Shown: one piece after another, positions 47,220-55,298 of the stretch
Numbering within the stretch: position 1 is the stretch's first letter
Layout: each line of letters begins with the position of its first letter
Made by a program: the position numbers and the translations under genes
Assembly (NCBI RefSeq): GCF_022549495.1
Contig: NZ_JAKZGD010000006.1
Span: forward strand, 124,001-188,000
Direction: 5' to 3'
Source of the DNA: Acinetobacter sp. ANC 4805
GTDB lineage: Bacteria > Pseudomonadota > Gammaproteobacteria > Pseudomonadales > Moraxellaceae
Length of the DNA: 64,000 bases
Notes under the pieces: model-generated
The model's database searches: none
What the model saw: the letters and a program-made list of their open reading frames with translations, nothing else
Told to the model about the DNA's origin: nothing

Positions 47220-48329
47220 CTATAAAACAGCGATTGGGTAAGAACCCAATACACGTAGCTCTTTGACTATTGGACGGATTTCATCCAAAGCGGCAGCAAC
47301 ATTTTCTTGACCAATATGCCCTTCTAAATCAATAAAGAATACATATGCCCATTTCTCAGGTAATGCAGGACGGGTTTCAATACTGGTCAAACTGATTTTA
47401 TGTTTTGCAAACGGCGCAAGAATTTCTAACAAAGCCCCTGCACGATCATGTGCTGAAATTAATAATGACGTCTTATCATTGCCACTTTGAGGGATTTTCT
47501 CGCGACCAATCACAAGGAAACGTGTAGTATTTTCAGGGTTATCTTCAATATTGCTATGTAAAACTTCAAGGTTATACATGCTTGCAGCAATATCAGAGGC
47601 AATCGCAGCAGAATGCCATTCATTACGAATACGGCGAGCAGCTTCTGCATTTGAATTCAGTGCAACACGCTCCACCCCTGGATAATGTGCATCTAACCAT
47701 TTACGACATTGTGCCAAAGTTTGTTGATGTGCATAAATCTGCTTAATACTGTCTTTACGAGTATTTTCAGAAACCAAGAATTGGTGATGGATACGCAGCT
47801 CAACTTCACCAATCACATTGACTGTTGATGATTTAAAGCAATCCAAGGTGTGATTGACAATCCCTTCTGATGAATTCTCGACTGGAACAACACCATAATG
47901 TGCGCTCCCTGCTTCAACTTCACGGAATACTTCATCAATCGTTGGTAATGGACGCACAACCGCATCTTTACCAAAATGCTTTAGAACTGCTGAATGCGTA
48001 TATGTCCCTTCTGGTCCTAAGAACGCAATGCTTTGCGGCGCTTCAAGTGCCAAACATGCTGACATGATTTCACGGAATAAACGTGCCATCGTTGCATCAG
48101 ATAAAGGACCTTGATTCCGCTCCATGACTTTACGCAATACTTGAGCTTCACGTTCAGGGCGATAAAACAACGGATTCTCTTCGGATGCAAATTTCGCTTT
48201 AGCTACGGCTTCTGCCAACGTAGCACGACGATTGAGTAACTCTTGGATTTGTTGATCAACACTATCAATATCGTTACGAATCTGTTCTAAATTAAGTGAA
48301 TTCGATGTGTTTTGTCCATCGTTTACCAT
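47220..48329 (-). CDS. pheA: Bifunctional chorismate mutase / prephenate dehydratase
   Basis: 369 residues. N-terminal AroQ chorismate mutase (RNDIDSVDQQIQELLNRR, about 20-95), prephenate dehydratase with SIAFLGPEGTYTHSA and NTTRFLVIG, and a C-terminal ACT domain (SLLISAHDRAGALLEILAPF, LTSIETRPA) for phenylalanine feedback. GAGG lies nine bases before the ATG at 48329, so that start is preferred over the one at 48353. It leads the tyrA-aroA gene. Confidence 0.96.
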   Translation of the reverse strand: MVNDGQNTSNSLNLEQIRNDIDSVDQQIQELLNRRATLAEAVAKAKFASEENPLFYRPEREAQVLRKVMERNQGPLSDATMARLFREIMSACLALEAPQSIAFLGPEGTYTHSAVLKHFGKDAVVRPLPTIDEVFREVEAGSAHYGVVPVENSSEGIVNHTLDCFKSSTVNVIGEVELRIHHQFLVSENTRKDSIKQIYAHQQTLAQCRKWLDAHYPGVERVALNSNAEAARRIRNEWHSAAIASDIAASMYNLEVLHSNIEDNPENTTRFLVIGREKIPQSGNDKTSLLISAHDRAGALLEILAPFAKHKISLTSIETRPALPEKWAYVFFIDLEGHIGQENVAAALDEIRPIVKELRVLGSYPIAVL

Positions 48330-48465
48330 TGAATGCAGCCTCAGCAAAATCATCTATAAGAATGGATTACAATTCATCTGTGAATTGATTATCCGAGCTA
48401 GTATAACAACACTTTAAGCTATTAAACACGCTGAGTTTTAACTCTTTTCACGACCCAACTTTATT

Positions 48466-48484
48466 GATAATGATTTTCATTATA
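48466..48484 (+). promoter_or_regulatory. Fur box upstream of the secreted esterase
   Basis: GATAATGATTTTCATTATA matches the 19-base Fur consensus (GATAATGATAATCATTATC) at nearly every position. It lies 39 bases before the esterase ATG, where it would overlap a promoter and repress it when iron is plentiful. Confidence 0.85.
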
Positions 48485-48522
48485 TATTACAAAGCAAAAT
48501 TTTCAGCACTTGTGACTAAGTT

Positions 48523-49470
48523 ATGTTTAAACAGCTCAGTATTTTGACTTTTTCTTTACTTATTGCGACACACTTAACGGCAGCTCAGCCGACATCAACA
48601 AATACAAATGATGTTATCCCAAAGGGAAATACCCAAATACAACAAAGTTTTAGCTTGAAGTCAAAATATACAAATCATGAATATTTAATTCAGATCTCAC
48701 TCCCTACTGGCGAAGTACCGACACAGGGTTTTCCCGTACTTTACCTGCTTGATGGCAATGCTACTTTTGAAAGTGCCGCTAATATTGCGAAATCTGTCGG
48801 AACTGGTGCAAACCGACTGGGCTTAAGCCCTGTTGCAATTATTGCGATTGGCTATCCTGAGCAAAGCACTTTTGATGTACAAAAGCGTGCTCTAGATTAC
48901 ACATCAAAAGCTTCTAATGAATTTCAAAAACAAGCGAAATATCAATATGGTGGTGCTGATCAATTCATTCAGTTCATTGAAAAAGAACTTAAACCAATCA
49001 TCAATTCACGATTTAAAGTCAATCCACAACAACAAAGTTTGTTTGGACACTCATTTGGTGGACTTTTTGTTTTGCATAGTCTGTTTACCCAACCTGAAAA
49101 TTTTCAGCGTTATATTGCTGCTAGCCCTTCACTTTGGTTTGATAACTACACTTTGTTAAATAAACAAACAGATTGGTTAAAGAACAAAAATGATGAAACA
49201 CAAAATATCATGCTCATGACAACGGTTGGAACACATGAACAACGTAAAAATACTACTCCAAATGATGAGTCGGTACAGAAACAAAATGATTTTTATCAAA
49301 AGTTTAACAAGCACCGTTCAGCGCAATTTTTATTTTGGAATTATAAACACCCCGCAGAACAGCATATCACCAACCTATATGCCAGCTTACCAAAAGCAGT
49401 GATGTTAGCTGGATGCCAAACGCCGAATTGTTCAAACTTATTTGACGAGCCAACAATACCAACATTTTAA
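48523..49470 (+). CDS. Secreted alpha/beta hydrolase, Fur-regulated (IroE/Fes-like esterase)
   Basis: 315 residues. Signal peptide about 1-21 (LIATHLTAAQ), then an esterase-D/putative siderophore-esterase type fold: GFPVLYLLDGNATF, nucleophile GHSFGGLF (near 175-182), and SPSLWFDN. The size, periplasmic location and Fur box fit trilactone siderophore hydrolases of the IroE type. Substrate is not shown; no siderophore uptake genes are adjacent. A strong terminator follows. Confidence 0.85.
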   Translation: MFKQLSILTFSLLIATHLTAAQPTSTNTNDVIPKGNTQIQQSFSLKSKYTNHEYLIQISLPTGEVPTQGFPVLYLLDGNATFESAANIAKSVGTGANRLGLSPVAIIAIGYPEQSTFDVQKRALDYTSKASNEFQKQAKYQYGGADQFIQFIEKELKPIINSRFKVNPQQQSLFGHSFGGLFVLHSLFTQPENFQRYIAASPSLWFDNYTLLNKQTDWLKNKNDETQNIMLMTTVGTHEQRKNTTPNDESVQKQNDFYQKFNKHRSAQFLFWNYKHPAEQHITNLYASLPKAVMLAGCQTPNCSNLFDEPTIPTF

Positions 49471-49500
49471 AAATCTATTTTTCACAAACACTTATAAACA

Positions 49501-49537
49501 AAAAAGCTGAATCAAACAATTTGATTCAGCTTTTTTG
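49501..49537. terminator. Bidirectional terminator, esterase / acyl-CoA dehydrogenase
   Basis: AAAAAGCTGAATCAAA with a three-base loop and a perfect complement ending in TTTTTT; T-tracts on both strands between convergent genes. Confidence 0.9.
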
Positions 49538-49563
49538 TTTTTCACATAAGTATTGGGTATAGC

Positions 49564-50709
49564 TTAAGCTTTACCAATCAATCCACGTGCAACGATTTCT
49601 TTCATAATTTCATTCGTTCCACCATAGATACGTTGGATACGAGCATCAACGAAGAAACGTGAAATTGGATATTCAGTCATATAACCATAACCACCGAATA
49701 ATTGAAGCAAATTATCTGCTACTTTCATTTGCATGTCCGTACTGAAACTCTTCAATGCCGCCGCAGTTTCAACATCTAACTTGCCTTCATTATATAAAGC
49801 CACGTTTTGGTTATAGAAAGCTGCTGTTGCGAGTTCATCAATCTTCGCTTGAGCCAATACGAAACGGGTATTTTGGAATTGCGCAATCGCTTGACCAAAT
49901 GCTTGACGCTCTTTGACATATTGCGTTGCAATATCAATTGCACCACGAATCGCACCTAAAGCCGTAGATGCAATCGCAGTACGCTCACGCGGTAATTCTT
50001 GCATTAAATATGCAAAACCTGAACCAGCATTACCAAGTAATTGGTCTTTAGGTACTTTAACATTATCAAAGAATAATTCTGAGGTATCTTGTGAGTGCAA
50101 ACCAATTTTATCTAAGTTTGTACCTTTTTTAAAGCCGTCTAAATGCGTGTCAACGAGTAATAAAGACACACCTTTTGCACGTGCTTGAGGATCAGTTTTA
50201 ACCGCTAGAACGACAACATCCGCATGTTGACCATTTGAGATAAAGGTCTTAGAACCATTCAATAAATAATGATCATCTTGCAAAATTGCACTAGTACGCA
50301 TTGCTTGTAGGTCAGAACCTGCGCCTGGCTCAGTCATCCCAATTGCACCAACGGCTTCACCAGAAACCATCTTCGGTAACCAGTATTGTTTTTGTTCTTC
50401 AGTTCCAATATGTTGGATATAAGGTGCAGCAATTTCTGAATGACATGAAATACCTGTCGATAATGCGCAATAACCAGCACGAGCAGATTCTTCAACCAAC
50501 ATTAATGAGTAATGTGTTGGAACACCATAACCGCCGTATTCCTCTGGTACATCTACACACAGGAAGCCATTTTCACCCAATAATGTCCAAACAGAACGCG
50601 GCATAAGCCCTTCACGTTCCCACTGTTCATAATGAGGCGCAATGTGTTCGCTCATAAAACGTTTAAAGTTATCACGGAAGAGTTCCAAATCTGCATCGTA
50701 AGCTAACAT
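49564..50709 (-). CDS. Acyl-CoA dehydrogenase
   Basis: 381-residue FAD enzyme of fatty-acid or amino-acid beta-oxidation. Signatures are VGAIGMTEPGAGSDLQAMRT (substrate/FAD), SNGQHADVVV, and QLFGGYGYMTEYPISRFFVDARI with IYGGTNEIMKEIV; catalytic Glu is expected in the IYGGTNE segment. I take the ATG at 50709 (AGGAA nine bases upstream) and not the frame extending 26 codons further. Chain-length specificity cannot be inferred. No partner genes adjoin it. Confidence 0.92.
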   Translation of the reverse strand: MLAYDADLELFRDNFKRFMSEHIAPHYEQWEREGLMPRSVWTLLGENGFLCVDVPEEYGGYGVPTHYSLMLVEESARAGYCALSTGISCHSEIAAPYIQHIGTEEQKQYWLPKMVSGEAVGAIGMTEPGAGSDLQAMRTSAILQDDHYLLNGSKTFISNGQHADVVVLAVKTDPQARAKGVSLLLVDTHLDGFKKGTNLDKIGLHSQDTSELFFDNVKVPKDQLLGNAGSGFAYLMQELPRERTAIASTALGAIRGAIDIATQYVKERQAFGQAIAQFQNTRFVLAQAKIDELATAAFYNQNVALYNEGKLDVETAAALKSFSTDMQMKVADNLLQLFGGYGYMTEYPISRFFVDARIQRIYGGTNEIMKEIVARGLIGKA

Positions 50710-50958
50710 CTTTAATTTCCTTTCGCTTTCATTTTTCTTAAAAATTTGTATCGCAGCCATGCTAATGATTTTTAGACAAGATGTCATGTTCCGTTTGCAT
50801 CAAATTACTAGACTGATTCGGTCAATAATTTTATTTATAGCGATTCATCTGACAAAACAATTGCTTAATCATTACACAGCCTTCCTCATTTTTTTACGCT
50901 CAACACGCTGCTTTTATGTCATATTAATTCTATTCTTCGCGATGATTTTTACACGACA

Positions 50959-51954
50959 ATGAATACAAAACGAAATATCTATCAAACAGCAGAACATCCC
51001 TTTGCTCAATATGTTCGTATTTTAGGTAAAGGCAAAACAGGCTCTCGCTCGCTAAGCTACGAAGAAGCCTACCAAGCGTTTAGTATGATTCTGAAAAATG
51101 AAGTACTTGATGTTCAGCTTGGTGCTTTTTTAATGTTGTTACGTGTAAAAGAAGAATCTGTAGATGAACTTGCAGGATTTGTACAAGCAACTCGTGATCA
51201 TCTCAATTTTGAAGCACTAGATGTTGACTTAGATTGGTCGTCATATGCAGGAAAACGTAAACATTATCCGTGGTTTTTGTTGGCAGCACTCACCTTAGCT
51301 CATCACGGTTATAAGGTTGCGATGCATGGTGCATCGGGGCATACGATTAATCGTGTTTATACCGAACAAGTGCTTCAATACTTAGGCTATTCTATTTGTA
51401 AAAATGAGCAAGAGGTTCGTGAACAACTTGATCAACATAATTTTGCATTTCTTCCACTTGAAGCCATTTCCCCTGTTCTAAGTGATTTGATTTCACTCCG
51501 CAATGTGATGGGTTTACGTTCTCCAATTCATACGCTTGCTCGTTTGATTAATCCATTTAATGCCAAAGCGACCTTACAAGCAATTTTCCACCCTGCTTAT
51601 CGTACTTCACATCAGCAAACGGCTTTTCGATTGGGCTATCAAAATAGTGCTGTCATTAAAGGTGAAGGTGGTGAGTTTGAACGTAATCCTGATGCTAAGA
51701 CATTAATTTGCGGTATTAAAAATGGTGAATTGTACGAATACGAACTACCAAAATTGACCCCAGATCGTAGCCCGATTGAAGAAGAGCTTGATCTTGCTGT
51801 ATTTAAAGCAGTTTGGCTTGGTGAGCAAACGCATGAATATGGAGAAATGGCAGTGATTGAAACGATGGGAATTGCTTTATATACGATGGGTGCTGTAGAA
51901 AGTTACGAGGAAGCGATGAATAAAGCGAAAGCGCTTTGGGAAAGTCGATTCTAA
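50959..51954 (+). CDS. TrpD2/YbiB-family glycosyl transferase-like protein
   Basis: 331 residues related to anthranilate phosphoribosyltransferase: an N-terminal helical domain (SYEEAYQAFSMILKNEVLDVQLGAFLMLLRVKEES) and a Rossmann part with HGASGHTINRVYTEQVL in place of the TrpD GTGGD motif. YbiB/TrpD2 proteins bind nucleic acid and lack phosphoribosyltransferase activity. The gene is divergent from the acyl-CoA dehydrogenase. Confidence 0.85.
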   Translation: MNTKRNIYQTAEHPFAQYVRILGKGKTGSRSLSYEEAYQAFSMILKNEVLDVQLGAFLMLLRVKEESVDELAGFVQATRDHLNFEALDVDLDWSSYAGKRKHYPWFLLAALTLAHHGYKVAMHGASGHTINRVYTEQVLQYLGYSICKNEQEVREQLDQHNFAFLPLEAISPVLSDLISLRNVMGLRSPIHTLARLINPFNAKATLQAIFHPAYRTSHQQTAFRLGYQNSAVIKGEGGEFERNPDAKTLICGIKNGELYEYELPKLTPDRSPIEEELDLAVFKAVWLGEQTHEYGEMAVIETMGIALYTMGAVESYEEAMNKAKALWESRF

Positions 51955-51966
51955 TCGATATTTTCT

Positions 51967-52003
51967 GTTTTTCGCTGCATTCTATTAAGAGTGCAGCGAA
52001 ATA
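51967..52003 (+). terminator. Inverted repeat after trpD2 (possible terminator)
   Basis: TTTCGCTGCATTCT and AGAGTGCAGCGAAA form a 14-base stem with one G-U position and a four-base loop, 13 bases after the stop. No T-tract follows on the plus strand, so termination is uncertain. Confidence 0.5.
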
Positions 52004-52088
52004 ATATCCAGTTATAAATCATCAAAATTTAATCATTTGAGCAGATAAATCAATCAATTCTGAAAATAGATTAATTTAGCTTAAAGAG

Positions 52089-52406
52089 TTGCTACAGAAC
52101 TATGAGGCTGGTCTTTATCTTGAGGGCGAAGTTATCTCGATTTGTTTTGAGTTACTCAATTGCCAACTTACTAGAACTCAAATTTGGTCTGTTACACCTG
52201 ATTGGGTTAAATCTCAAACTATTACACAAATAAAAAATTTTTCAGATGAAGATGAAATTATAAGCTTTGATAGAAAGGACATCCAAACAATTAAAACTGA
52301 AATGTTAGAAATCAAGAATTGGTTATCTATACAACGTTTATTGGATGAAATCCAAACAAATACACTTTACACAGGCTCCAAACTACTACAAAAAACATTC
52401 AAATAA
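52089..52406 (+). pseudogene. N-terminally degraded small-protein gene
   Basis: An open frame begins after a TAG at 52077-52079 and has no ATG until residue 72; the only early start is TTG at 52089 without a good ribosome site. The product (LLQNYEAGLYLEGEVISICFELL.., then IWSVTPDWVKSQT) resembles small helical proteins that begin with a short leader and an LLxxYxxGxxxExEV helix. It probably lost a few N-terminal codons. Its last codons lie in the direct repeat, and a matching 3' end is repeated at 53461. Confidence 0.5.
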
Positions 52407-52573
52407 CATTACAGCGAAATATATCAAAAACCAACCGCCTAGCAATACAAATGTCTTGTTAAGCTATTTTTGTTAAAAACCGACTGATAAAAAATTGATA
52501 TTCATTGTAATCAATCACAAAACCCAGCTATAAATTTCAAAATCGTCGATATGATTCAACTGGCATAAACGGC
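52377..52573. repeat. Direct repeat copy 1 (about 200 bases)
   Basis: Aligns along its length to 53461-53661, about nine positions in ten by eye, including a central block TAGCAATACAAATGTCTTGT and TTTTTGTTAAAAACCGACTG. On the minus strand it contains the decayed C-terminus of the gene at 53544-53801: the frame reads IDDFEIYSWVL then TGA where the intact copy has TGG, with a frameshift further on. Confidence 0.85.
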
Positions 52574-52709
52574 ATTGGTTAAATGCAGTTAGCAATTTTA
52601 TTTATCCATCATTAAAATTTTGTATGCTTATTAGAGTTAATTTTAGGCGGAAAAATATTATAATGGCTATAGTTAGTGCTTCATCAATCAATATTTTTTC
52701 ACGGGTTAG

Positions 52710-52805
52710 AGTAATATAGTTGTTTATCTAACTGCAATAATAATGGCAGTGATGATGTATACAACTTTTAAGAATCAGCAACAAGAGGAAGTACACAGTG
52801 AGTAA
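52710..52805 (+). pseudogene. C-terminal fragment of a small membrane protein
   Basis: Open from a TAG at 52707, encoding SNIVVYLTAIIMAVMMYTTFKNQQQEEVHSE with no start codon of its own except an internal ATG (52743). The hydrophobic segment plus charged tail looks like the end of a single-span protein. Its stop overlaps the GTG of the next gene by eight bases. A short frame in another phase (ATG at 52663) may be its missing beginning, so a frameshift is possible. Confidence 0.45.
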
Positions 52806-53358
52806 GAGCGTTCAAGTTGCTATTGTTTACCCATTAATTAAAAGAAATACGTTTTTGGTTTTTACATTCATTATTATGCTATTACTATTTTTTATTGGGT
52901 TAATTCTTCCTGAAAAAATTGATTACGATCATGAGGTAAAATATTTTCTCCAAGTTTTTCTTAATCATATTCCTGATCTTAAATATAACGCTTTACATTC
53001 AGATTTTCCATCGGTTACCACTATTATTTATTTACTCGTATTAATACTATCGCCAATTTTCGCAATTATATTTTGTTTTACAGAAGGCAATATTGAGGAG
53101 GCTAAAAAACAATTACCACCTTCGACATTGAGTAAAGTACTCTTTGTTATAATGGCACTAATCATGTGTCTTTCACCTTATTTTCTTGAGTTGCATTCTT
53201 CGAGCAGGAAATATATTTTTATTTCCAAGATAATACAAAAAGAAAGGCTCGCTTTTTTAGTTTATGCAGAAATCATGTTTTTAACATATATAAGTTTTTG
53301 GGCTTTTCTCTTGGGTTCTGTAATAATTTTCTTTAAATCAGTACTGAGGAGAAAATAA
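52798..53358 (+). CDS. Four-helix membrane protein of unknown function
   Basis: 186 residues with four predicted membrane helices (about 16-38, 73-93, 111-128, 155-178). The start is GTG with AGAGGAAG about seven bases upstream. The region between helices 1 and 2 (about 40-70) is likely periplasmic. No family recognised. It lies between the two direct-repeat copies, overlapping the end of the preceding fragment, and its AT-richness resembles other accessory sequence. Confidence 0.6.
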   Translation: MSKSVQVAIVYPLIKRNTFLVFTFIIMLLLFFIGLILPEKIDYDHEVKYFLQVFLNHIPDLKYNALHSDFPSVTTIIYLLVLILSPIFAIIFCFTEGNIEEAKKQLPPSTLSKVLFVIMALIMCLSPYFLELHSSSRKYIFISKIIQKERLAFLVYAEIMFLTYISFWAFLLGSVIIFFKSVLRRK

Positions 53359-53460
53359 AGGATAAGAATAACTACTACAAATAGCACTATTGACTATATT
53401 CACGCAAACTTATCAGTTTCTTCAGGGTTAACTCCCCCATATCATAATATTATAAGCGTA

Positions 53461-53661
53461 TTGCAAGTTACTATAAAAAATATTCAAATAACATTAAAGC
53501 GAAATATATAAAAAACTAACCACCTAGCAATACAAATGTCTTGTTAGGCTATTTTTGTTAAAAACCGACTGATAAAAAAATTTATATTCATTGTAATCAA
53601 CCACAAGACCCAGCTATAAATTTTCAAATCGTCGATAGGATTGAACTGAGCATAAAAGGCA
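53461..53661. repeat. Direct repeat copy 2 (about 200 bases)
   Basis: Matches copy 1 at 52377-52573. It includes the intact 3' end of the minus-strand gene at 53544 and, at its left end, the last codons of a frame like that at 52089 (TATTCAAATAA). The two copies therefore each contain the junction of a convergent gene pair. Confidence 0.85.
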
Positions 53662-53801
53662 CAACAGAAATTGATCAAAGTGAGTATGTACATCATCCAC
53701 TCTGAAACCAAGATTGTGCTCTGATTCCGCTTAAATAACAGTAACAATAGAACAGGACAAATAAGAACAACATTTAAGTAAGTTAAATATTCTCCATACA
53801 T
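53544..53801 (-). CDS. Small membrane protein of unknown function
   Basis: 85 residues, at least two predicted helices (about 8-24 and 34-50), ending RFLTKIA. No family recognised. It has a decayed paralogue in repeat copy 1, which shows that the gene has been duplicated once. Starts MYGEYLTYLNVVLIC at 53801. Confidence 0.5.
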   Translation of the reverse strand: MYGEYLTYLNVVLICPVLLLLLFKRNQSTILVSEWMMYILTLINFCCAFYAQFNPIDDLKIYSWVLWLITMNINFFISRFLTKIA

Positions 53802-53888
53802 TTGTTATTTTTCTCATTTTATTGATTTAATTATAAAAAAGATGACTTCACAATATAAAGCCACCTTATTCAGGAAAAAATTTAATGA

Positions 53889-54161
53889 TCAAACAAAACG
53901 AATCGGCTTAAACTCAGGCTCATTTTTGTGATGATCATCATCACATTCCTCACCTTCTTCTTTCGTACCACGGTCGATATAACCACTACGCTGTTCTTTC
54001 GGTAAATTTTCCATTTCCCATGCATATACAGCTTGCATACAAATTTCACGTTGCTCTTTGGTCAATGCAATACCGTTTGGCCATTTCCCAATTTCAACAG
54101 CCGTTTTCAGGCGCTCAACAATTTCAGGATTTAAAATAGCGAGCATTTGTTCAATATTCAT
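53889..54161 (-). CDS. DUF1315 family protein (YeaC-like)
   Basis: 90 residues beginning MNIEQMLAILNPEIVERLKTAVE, then GKWPNGIALTKEQREICMQAVYAWE. The pattern MNIEQ..PEI..RLKTAVE.GKW..G..LT.EQ matches the small conserved YeaC/DUF1315 family. The C-terminus is a long charged tail with EEGEECDDDHHKNEPEF. Its ATG overlaps the nadK stop by four bases, so it is translationally coupled to nadK. Confidence 0.82.
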   Translation of the reverse strand: MNIEQMLAILNPEIVERLKTAVEIGKWPNGIALTKEQREICMQAVYAWEMENLPKEQRSGYIDRGTKEEGEECDDDHHKNEPEFKPIRFV

Positions 54162-55066
54162 GAGTCATCCTGTTGAAAAGATTCAAAATCTTGATTCCAC
54201 CCCAATTTGGTACGACATGCCATATAAAAGTCATAACCAGGTGGATGTAATAAGCTTAGTTTAAACGGATGTTTACGAATATGCACCGTGTCACCAACAT
54301 TTAATGCAACACTATGTTGTCCATCCGCACTCACCATCGGTAAGACACGATTTTCACGGATGGTAATTTTAACTTCACTTTGTCCACCTACAACAATTGG
54401 ACGAGATGACAAAGTATGGGGATGCATTGGTACGAGTGCAATCGCATCCATACTTGGATGTAAGATTGGCCCACCACCTGATAGTGAATAAGCTGTCGAG
54501 CCTGTTGGCGTCGATACAATTAAACCATCACTGTGCTGACGATAAACGTATTGCCCATCAATACTCAGCTCAAAATCGATCATATGAACCGATTTACCTG
54601 AGTGTAACACCACATCATTTAAGGCAATTGCATCATAAATGGTTTCATTATTGGTACGAACTTCCATTTCTAGCAAGAAACGTCGATCGAGTTGAAATTG
54701 ACCTTGTAGTACCTGATCCAGTTTAAAAATGGCTTCAGCAGGCTTAATGTCGGTTAAAAAACCAAGTCGACCACGGTTAATTCCGATCACTGGCGTGTTA
54801 TATCTCACCAAAGCACGGGCAGCATGGAGTAATGAGCCATCACCACCAACAACGATCACTAAATCGACTACTTCACCGAGTAAATTGCGGCTCACAGTCT
54901 GCCCATAGCTATAAGGTACGAGTTTTGCTGTTTCCTGATCAAAAACGGGATTTAGGCCTAAAGTGATCAAATGATCATGAATTAAACATAACGTTTCTAC
55001 TACAGAATATTTATCTGGTCGTCCGATTAGACCAATATTTCGAAAGGATTTATGTGAAATTTGCAC
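54158..55066 (-). CDS. nadK: NAD kinase
   Basis: 302-residue ATP-NAD kinase producing NADP. Motifs are VVGGDGSLLHAAR (GGDGS signature), RGRLGFLTDI, and the NE/D-containing GLIVSTPTGSTAYSLSGGGPIL. Starts with GTG at 55066. Cytosolic. Overlaps the DUF1315 gene downstream. Confidence 0.96.
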   Translation of the reverse strand: MQISHKSFRNIGLIGRPDKYSVVETLCLIHDHLITLGLNPVFDQETAKLVPYSYGQTVSRNLLGEVVDLVIVVGGDGSLLHAARALVRYNTPVIGINRGRLGFLTDIKPAEAIFKLDQVLQGQFQLDRRFLLEMEVRTNNETIYDAIALNDVVLHSGKSVHMIDFELSIDGQYVYRQHSDGLIVSTPTGSTAYSLSGGGPILHPSMDAIALVPMHPHTLSSRPIVVGGQSEVKITIRENRVLPMVSADGQHSVALNVGDTVHIRKHPFKLSLLHPPGYDFYMACRTKLGWNQDFESFQQDDS

Positions 55067-55298
55067 GAATAACTCAGCTACGTCGCGATTGCTGATATCA
55101 TATCACTAACAATCAAATTTTCGTTGATGATTGATTAAAAAGTATAAAAATGTCTATTTGTTGTTTTTTTACACGTTTAATGTCAACACATGCTTAATTT
55201 TTTTATTGCATGTTGCTATTTATTCACAGTTTTATGATTGCAAATTGCTAATAAGCTATCGCATCATTACCCACATTGTTTCGGTTTAACTCAAATCT

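Noticed and set aside
52440..52470. attC-like integron site in the repeats
   Set aside because: Only one core-like heptamer is present, with no complementary R' partner and no integrase in the window.
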